Assembly (NCBI RefSeq): GCF_032854445.1
Contig: NC_088307.1
Span: 20,038,017 to 20,102,016 of the forward strand
Source of the DNA: Liolophura sinensis
Taxonomy: Eukaryota > Mollusca > Polyplacophora > Chitonida > Chitonidae
Length of the DNA: 64,000 nt
Reading direction: 5' to 3'
Part shown: in pieces, positions 21,701 through 30,700 of the stretch
Position numbering within the stretch: position 1 is the stretch's first letter
Layout: each line of letters starts with the position of its first letter
Made by a program: the position numbers and the translations under genes
The notes under the pieces: generated by a model
Told to the model about the DNA's origin: nothing
Seen by the model: only the letters and a program-made list of their open reading frames with translations
The model's database searches: none

Positions 21701-24700
21701 CAGAACCTCAGTAAACAAATCAAAGTGAGTAGTGTGTGTGTGTGGCAGTGGCCATCAGTCTGTCCCTGCCTGTACCCCTAGACACAGCCAAACAGAACCT
21801 CAGTAAACAAATCAAAGTGAGTAGTGTGTGTGGCAGTGGCCATCAGTCTGTCCCTGCCTGTACCCCTAGACACAGCCACACAGACCCTCAGTAAACAAAT
21901 CAAAGTGAGTAGTGTGTGTGGCAGTGGCCATCAGTCTGTCCCTGCCTGTACCCCTAGACACAGCCAAACAGAACCTCAGTAAACAAATCAAAGTGAGTAG
22001 TGTGTGTGGCAGTGGCCATCAGTCTGTCCCTGCCTGTACCCCTAGACACAGCCAAACAGAACCTCAGTAAACAAATCAAAGTGAGTAGTGTGTGTGTGTG
22101 TGACAGTGGCCATCAATCTGTCCCTGCCTGTACCCCTAGACACAGCCACACAGAACCTCAGTAAACAAATCAAAGTGAGTAGTGTGTGTGACAGTGGCCA
22201 TCAATCTGTCCCTGCCTGTACCCCTAGACACAGCCAAACAGAACCTCAGTAAACAAATCAAAGTGAGTAGTGTGTGTGTGTGTGTGACAGTGACCATCAA
22301 TCTGTCCCTGCCTGTACCCCTAGACACAGCCAAACAGAACCTCAGTAAACAAATCAAAGTGAGTAGTGTGTGTGGCAGTGGCCATCAATCTGTCCCTGCC
22401 TGTACCCCTAGACACAGCCACACAGAACCTCAGTAAACAAATCAAAGTGAGTAGTGTGTGTGTGTGGCAGTGGCCATCAGTCTGTCCCTGCCTGTACCCC
22501 TAGACACAGCCAAACAGAACCTCAGTAAACAAATCAAAGTGAGTAGTGTGTGTGTGTGTGACAGTGACCATCAATCTGTCCCTGCCTGTACCCCTAGACA
22601 CAGCCACACAGAACCTCAGTAAACAAATCAAAGTGAGTAGTGTGTGTGTGTGTGTGTGTGACAGTGACCATCAATCTGTCCCTGCCTGTACCCCTAGACA
22701 CAGCCAAACAGAACCTCAGTAAACAAATCAAAGTGAGTAGTGTGTGTGGCAGTGGCCATCAATTTGTCCCTGCCTGTACCCCTAGACACAGCCAAACAGA
22801 ACCTCAGTAAACAAATCAAAGTGAGTAGTGTGTGTGTGTGGCAGTAGCCATCAATCTGTCCCTGCCTGTACCCCTAGACACAGCCAAACAGAACCTCAGT
22901 AAACAAATCAAAGTGAGTAGTGTGTGTGTGTGTGACAGTGGCCATCAATCTGTCCCTGCCTGTACCCCTAGACACAGCCACACAGAACCTCTGTAAACAA
23001 ATCAAAGTGAGTAGTGTGTGTGTGTGTGACAGTGACCATCAATTTGTCCCTGCCTGTACCCCTAGACACAGCCAAACAGAACCTCAGTAAACAAATCAAA
23101 GTGAGTAGTGTGTGTGTGTGACAGTGGCCATCAATCTGTCCCTGCCTGTACCCCTAGACACAGCCACACAGAACCTCAGTAAACAAATCAAAGTGAGTAG
23201 TGTGTGTGTGTGACAGTGGCCATCAATCTGTCCCTGCCTGTACCCCTAGACACAGCCAAACAGAACCTCAGTAAACAAATCAAAGTGAGTAGTGTGTGTG
23301 TGTGACAGTGGCCATCAATCTGTCCCTGCCTGTACCCCTAGACACAGCCACACAGAACCTCTGTAAACAAATCAAAGTGAGTAGTGTGTGTGTGTGTGAC
23401 AGTGACCATCAATTTGTCCCTGCCTGTACCCCTAGACACAGCCAAACAGAACCTCAGTAAACAAATCAAAGTGAGTAGTGTGTGTGTGTGTGACAGTGGC
23501 CATCAATCTGTCCCTGCCTGTACCCCTAGACACAGCCACACAGAACCTCAGTAAACAAATCAAAGTGAGTAGTGTGTGTGTGTGTGACAGTGACCATCAA
23601 TCTGTCCCTGCCTGTACCCCTAGACACAGCCAAACAGAACCTCAGTAAACAAATCAAAGTGAGTAGTGTGTGTGGCAGTGGCCATCAATCTGTCCCTGCC
23701 TGTACCCCTAGACACAGCCACACAGAACCTCAGTAAACAAATCAAAGTGAGTAGTGTGTGTGTGACAGTGGCCATCAATCTGTCCCTGCCTGTACCCCTA
23801 GACACAGCCACACAGAACCTCAGTAAACAAATCAAAGTGAGTAGTGTGTGTGTGTGTGTGACAGTGACCATCAATCTGTCCCTGCCTGTACCCCTAGACA
23901 CAGCCAAACAGAACCTCAGTAAACAAATCAAAGTGAGTAGTGTGTGTGGCAGTGGCCATCAATCTGTCCCTGCCTGTACCCCTAGACACAGCCACACAGA
24001 ACCTCAGTAAACAAATCAAAGTGAGTAGTGTGTGTGTGTGGCAGTGGCCATCAGTCTGTCCCTGCCTGTACCCCTAGACACAGCCAAACAGAACCTCAGT
24101 AAACAAATCAAAGTGAGTAGTGTGTGTGTGTGTGACAGTGACCATCAATCTGTCCCTGCCTGTACCCCTAGACACAGCCACACAGAACCTCAGTAAACAA
24201 ATCAAAGTGAGTAGTGTGTGTGTGTGACAGTGACCATCAATCTGTCCCTGCCTGTACCCCTAGACACAGCCAAACAGAACCTCAGTAAACAAATCAAAGT
24301 GAGTAGTGTGTGTGGCAGTGGCCATCAATTTGTCCCTGCCTGTACCCCTAGACACAGCCAAACAGAACCTCAGTAAACAAATCAAAGTGAGTAGTGTGTG
24401 TGTGTGGCAGTAGCCATCAATCTGTCCCTGCCTGTACCCCTAGACACAGCCAAACAGAACCTCAGTAAACAAATCAAAGTGAGTAGTGTGTGTGTGTGTG
24501 ACAGTGGCCATCAATCTGTCCCTGCCTGTACCCCTAGACACAGCCACACAGAACCTCAGTAAACAAATCAAAGTGAGTAGTGTGTGTGTGTGTGTGACAG
24601 TGACCATCAATCTGACTCTGCCTGTACCCCTAGACCATCTAATTCGTCTTAGAAATGTATGTGTTTTTATGTTTGTTTAGCATGTTTATCAGATAAGATG

Positions 24701-27700
24701 ATAAATTCTGGGAAACCAAGATTAATATGTAATGACTTATTTGTCTCCAAACAGTCATTTGTGGGCCAAATGTCTAGAGCATAAAAACTACATAATGTTA
24801 CCTGGGTGTCATTTTATTGCCAGACCTCCTTAACACCATACTGTAACAACATTTGGGAATCCCTGGCGACAGTGAACAAGCAGATGCGTAACCTTGACCA
24901 GACCCTCGAGTTCACAGACAGCAAGAAAGGACGGCTGACAAAGGGCTCCACAACTCACCATAAATATGTAGTAGACCTCTTCCTCTCTGCAGTAAGATCA
25001 CCAGTTGTCTCCCCTTTTTTCTTCTCCATTATGCCGATTGATCGTATTGCAGCCGCATGGAAATGACAGATTAACATCAGGCAGTTTACCTTGTTCAGTC
25101 TCAAGCTAAACACTGCCACCAGGCAAATTTTGTTAGTTCTTTCTCCAGACTTTAATGTCGGCACCTTGTTCCGATTCCCCAAAATCAGTGTTGACCAAAT
25201 GTGAAATATAATATTAGACATTTTTGGTGCCCTAGAAATAAGAATTTTACCAGTATTGCGATTGTTACATTCTGTTGTTGCATGGTGCTTGATGAACGCT
25301 GTACCAGTAGACCGGCCCGGATAGCACAGTTGGTAGAGCGTCCGCTTCGGGACCGGTAGATCCAGGATCAATCCTTGATCGAGTCACACCTAAGACTTTA
25401 AAAGAGGAAGTTGTAAATTCCTCGCTTGGCGTTCAGCATGAAGGGGATAGTGCAACGACTGGTTGACCCGTATCAGTATAATGGCTCGGGCGGGGTGGCT
25501 TGCTTGCCTTCGGTAAGTCGTCTCAGTGAAGCAGCACTAAATAAAAGAGCGGTGGAAATCCGTCCTGCAACAAGGAGGCACATTACACGTACATGCACCC
25601 TAATGATTCCTTCGTCGTCATATGACTGAAAAATTGTTGAGAACGACGTTAAACCCCAAGCACTCACTCACTCGCACTGTACCAGTACTCCTATTGTTAC
25701 ATTATATTGTTTCATGGTGCTTGATGAATGCTTTATGGACTGTCCCCATAAATCGTTTGCTTCGAGTTCAGTTGAAAGGAATGAGAAGAACATACACTCA
25801 AATGATTGGTGTAAAGTTCTTTAGTTTTTTCTCCTTGGAGTCGCTCATTGGAAACAACCGAAGAACATCAACACCTGCATGATGGTCTCGGTCATACTGT
25901 TGTTGTTGCATGTTGCTAGGTCAAGACCGTACCAGTACTGCTATTGTCGCATGTGCTTTCTGAAGAAATTGAGACTTTGGTTAACAAACTATCCTGTTAG
26001 GTATATGTATGTATAAAAATTCACTCTGTTTCTTGTCTTTGATTCTTACTTGGAATTTTACTATACACAGCTACATGACTGGTAAAGGTAAACGTACTTG
26101 TAAAAATGAGAAATTCTGTGGCTTTTTCTGTGCTACTTTGTATGATGACCTTGCTGTATTAGGCAGTTTGGTTTGTATGGAAGAAAACTGTTTGCATTAC
26201 AGACTAGTGATAAGGGTATCACCAGTGGGCCAGTATTGTCAGAGTGCGGGGCCAGAATGCAAATCTCAGGGGCAATCTCAGGCAGAGCGTTTGTCCACAA
26301 CAAGGCTACTGTGAACGAAGGAATAGAGGTCAGTGTTTGTGTCATACGCATGTACTAGTATTTTGGTGGTGGAGTCCCCCAAACTCTGTGCGGTTCCCTC
26401 TCACTATAATGCTGGCCACCGTGATGAAAGTGAAATATTCTTGAGTACTGCCTACAACACCAATAAAATCAGTCAATCAATCAGTCTAACTGGTACCTGG
26501 ATAACCTGTTAGAATGCATATACATTAGCAAAGAATTGAAGTAGTTTATTTGCACTACTGAATACATGTACAGGTACTCGTGAGCATCAAGCAAGGCTTT
26601 GTAGCGTATTGTTCACCACAGAAATGGGGTGATGGTAGACTTTTTAATAGAAGCCTACAAAGGGACAGACCTGGGCCCAGTTTCATGAAGTTCTCTTTGT
26701 GTTACAAGCTTGCAACTACCATGACGACGTATTGCCTACAGTACTGGTTGATATGGTAGTTAAGTTAAGGTAATGTGAAGAGTGCTTCGTGAAACTGGGC
26801 GCTGGAGTTTAACGCCACATTTCCTATAAAGGAACGGAATACCATACATGAGCCCACTATCACAAAATTTCATAAATCAGTTTTTCGTAAGTTGGATTGT
26901 GAATAACTGCGTCTTATGACACTGTAGCCTAGGCAGTGTCTTTTGTGAGAAAAGTTACAAGAAATGCGACTCGCATGGTTTCATGAAAGTGGCTCCTGGA
27001 AGTTCCGGAAGCAAATCAGAACTGTTTGATTTGTTTTTTTTTTGGCAGGCCATCAAGCAGGATGTGATAAGAAGCTTGTCATCTCGCTGCCAGCTTTTAT
27101 GCGAAGACATTAATGTAATTGAAGAAGATAGAGGTAAGTAGAACTGCTGTCTGTCTGTCTTTCTCCACGTCATTAGATTTTGTATGATGTATTATGGGTG
27201 ATAAAGGGACCAGGCTATAGGCTTACATCCCATCTGTCTGTCCATCACCTAACAGTTTTCCAGACTTTTTCTTCAAAAATGGTTTATCTTATTGAACTGA
27301 AACATGGTACATGGCCTCATCTTGATGAATTGCAGGTCAGGGTAGGATTTCACGCTGTTTTGTCAATTTTGGTCAAAATTATGGCCATTTTTTTAGAACT
27401 GTATTTTGGCATCAGATGTGTTTGTAATTTCTTTGGACATCAAGGAGCATTTGTTTGATCAGTGTCGTTGACGTTCATTGAAGTTGAGATTTTTTTCTCC
27501 CAGATTTATAGTATTGTGATCATGGAAGGTCATATCAGGGATAAAAGTTTTGACCATTAAAAACATAAGGCCTCAGCATTGAAGCTGAAAATGAATTAGC
27601 CTGCTGTGGTGACGTGAAATATGTGAAACAGTAATGTGAAAAAACACTGGGTTGTTATTTTGTAATACGTAGTATATAATGTGGCCTAACATATAAAATG

Positions 27701-30700
27701 GCACTAAACTACAGTTTTCCTGGAAGCTGGAAATTAAGTAGCCTGCTGCGGTGACGTGTAATATATGTGAAATATGTGAAACACTTAGGTGAAATATGTG
27801 AAACACTAATGTGAAATAACACTTGGTTATTATTTTCTAATACGAAGTAAATAATGTGGTGAAGCTGGATGTTATGTAGCCTGCTGTGGTGATGTCAGAG
27901 GTGGTAGGTGTCAAAACAGCTTTGTTTGGAGGAGAGCCCTAAATGGCACTGCGATGTCAGATCATGTCATTTTAGAATATTTCAATCATTGATGAAAATA
28001 TGCATGAGTTGTTTTTTCTCTCTTTATTTTTGGCATACCTTTCTTAATGTTCCTTTAAAACCATACTCGTGGTTTCATTTAGCACCTTTCATGTATTTTT
28101 CAATTGTTTAGTTGTTCAGCTTGCCTATGGTGCAGCGAGTCAGATATAATTTCACACAATTTTTCACCAAATAATCATCTTTCTCTATGAACTGTGGTAC
28201 AGGAAGGGTGATCATTTGGTGACAACCCGTGTAGTTACATACACTGTAATTCTTCAACCTTATCGCATGTTTGCAAGGTGTTTATTCAAGCATATTCTGA
28301 AGACATTATTCTGTGTTGACTCTGTTGACTTTTGTGAAGCCCTAAAGCTGGCTAACCCAACCAGTGTAGTTTTGTCTCCAACATCACAAACTCATTTGGT
28401 TAGCATGCTAGAACAGCGTTATGACCCAGGAGCCTCTCACCAATGCGGTTGCTGTGATTCCAGCTCATACTGGCTCTTTTCCAGCTGTAAATGGGGAGTC
28501 TTCCAGCAACCTGCAGATGGTCATGGGTTTCCCCCTGGTTTCCTCCCACCATAATAATGGCTGCCATCATATAAGTAAAATATTCTTGAGTATGGCGTAA
28601 AACACCAATCACATAAATAAATAAATCACATTAAAAAGGTGTATAAATCACACTGAACATTTCTGTCTTATGTGTGTAAAGGTTGAGGAAATAGGATAAC
28701 TGCGATTTACTGTAAATTAGATAAATTTTTACATGAATATTTCACCAACTTTATAGTAGAGTGGTAGAGTAATCAATTTGTGAAAAATTCCATGAAAATC
28801 AATGATGATTTACTATATTCATTCCCTGTGCTATTTCTCTCTCTTTTCCTCAGTAGCAAACCTCCATGAACTGTATGACACACCCAAGCGGGTGTTCGCC
28901 CACGTGCCTGGCTTTCCGATCACATTCTGTGACTATGCCTTCAAAGATGAGACCAACAAGGACATAATGGAGCGGTATTCTGAACTCCTGGACATACGCC
29001 TGCAGGAAGAGAACCTGGAACTGGAAGCCGAGTCTTTCCTAGGTACCTGTACAAAATAAAAACTATCCTGTTTTTTTAGCTCACTATGATGAAGTAAGGC
29101 CTGCTATTGTGAGTGAGGGAAAGTGGTGTCGGTGTCGGTGTTAGTGTCAGTGTTGTCAGTGTCAGTGTCGGTGTTGGTGTCAGTATTGTTGTTGGTGTTG
29201 GTGTCAGCGTTGAGATAGTATATGACTATATGTATATGTATATATACATCTATATATATATTCCAACTGCAGTTTCAAACTTCATGTTTTTTTCAAGGAA
29301 TATGAATTTGAATGTCCACAGAGGTCTTTATATAGGGTATGTGTTACCAGCAACTAAGGAAATATGTGCTGTGTTAAAAATTTTACACAATTATTGCAGG
29401 ATTATATTTACTATGATGTGGGTGTCTGAAAAAAGTTTCTCAAATAAGTTATTTAGAGTAGACAAATGGTGAAGAAAATGAAGAAGCTGAATGTTTGTGA
29501 ACCTGAGAAGTTTCTAAAGGAAGGAATTGTCATTTGTGCCATAAGGGGTACTGTTTTTACCTTCATCGACAAAAGAGTTTGAATTCAAAACTCTCCTGTT
29601 GCTTAACGTAACATACATGTATGCAAAATATTTGAAATGCTGTAACATTGTATTTACCCCTCATCATTCATATTGAACTAAAAATGTAACAGCTTTTAGG
29701 ATGTCATTTACAGTCAGGGCAAATCATAGATGTCCCAGATTTGTGGGTTCATTTCAGACCAAACATGCCCTATTAATTGTTGAAAGTAAATCAGTCATCA
29801 TCAAGTATAAATTTTCAGACTATACTCCTTGTGTTGTGCCCCATCTGGTAGAAATCATGTCTGTGGTGTACCATCTGGTAGAAATCATATCTGTAGTGTG
29901 CCCAATCTGGTAGAAATCATATCTGTGGTGTACCATCTGACAGGGAGGATATCTCAGAAATTGGGTAAAAATCATACCTCAGAAACTCTGTGGTGTGCCC
30001 AATCTGGTAGAAGTCATATCGGTGGTGTACCATCTGACAGGGAGGATATCTCAGAAATTGGGTAAAAATCATACCTCAGAAACTCTGTGGTGTGCCCCAT
30101 CTAGTAGAAATCATATTTGTGATGTACCATCCGACAGGGAGGATATCTCAGAAATTGGGTAAAAATCATACCTCAGAAACTCTGTGGTGTGCACTCTCTG
30201 GTAGAAATCATACCTCAGAAACTCAGTGGTGTGCACCCTCTGGTAGAAATCATACCCCAGAAACTCTGAGGTGTGCACTCTCTGGTAGATGTCATAACCC
30301 AGAAACTCTGTGGTGACCACTCTTTGCTAGAAGTCATACATCAAAAACTCTGTGGTGCCCACCATCTGGTAGAAACTTTAGCCCAGTAACTCAGTGGTCT
30401 CACCATCTGGTAGAAATCATACCCAGAAATTCTGTAATGTGCACCAAATGTTAAGAAATCATACCCCAGAAACTCCCCAGAAATGTGGTGTGTACCAACT
30501 GATAGAAATTGTATCTCGGAAATCGGTTGTACCATATGACATGAAGGATATCTTAGAAATTCAGAATTCTGTTGCACAGATTGGTGGAAATCATGTCTCA
30601 AAATGTCAATCCTGTGAGTTCAAGTACAGCTCATGCTGGCTTCCTCTTCAGCCGTACGTGGGAAGGTCTTCCAGCAGCCTGCGGATGGTCGTGGGTTTCC

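Noticed and set aside
22136-24680. Open frames of 64-114 codons in the ODR4 array as separate genes
   Set aside because: They are repeated copies of the ODR4 exon end read through (GT)n tracts; the real exon is 21587-21724.
25310-25385. tRNA gene in the SINE heads (also 8950, 52439, 53521)
   Set aside because: A and B boxes are present but no proper cloverleaf with anticodon arm and acceptor stem; the sequence continues into SINE bodies with target duplications.
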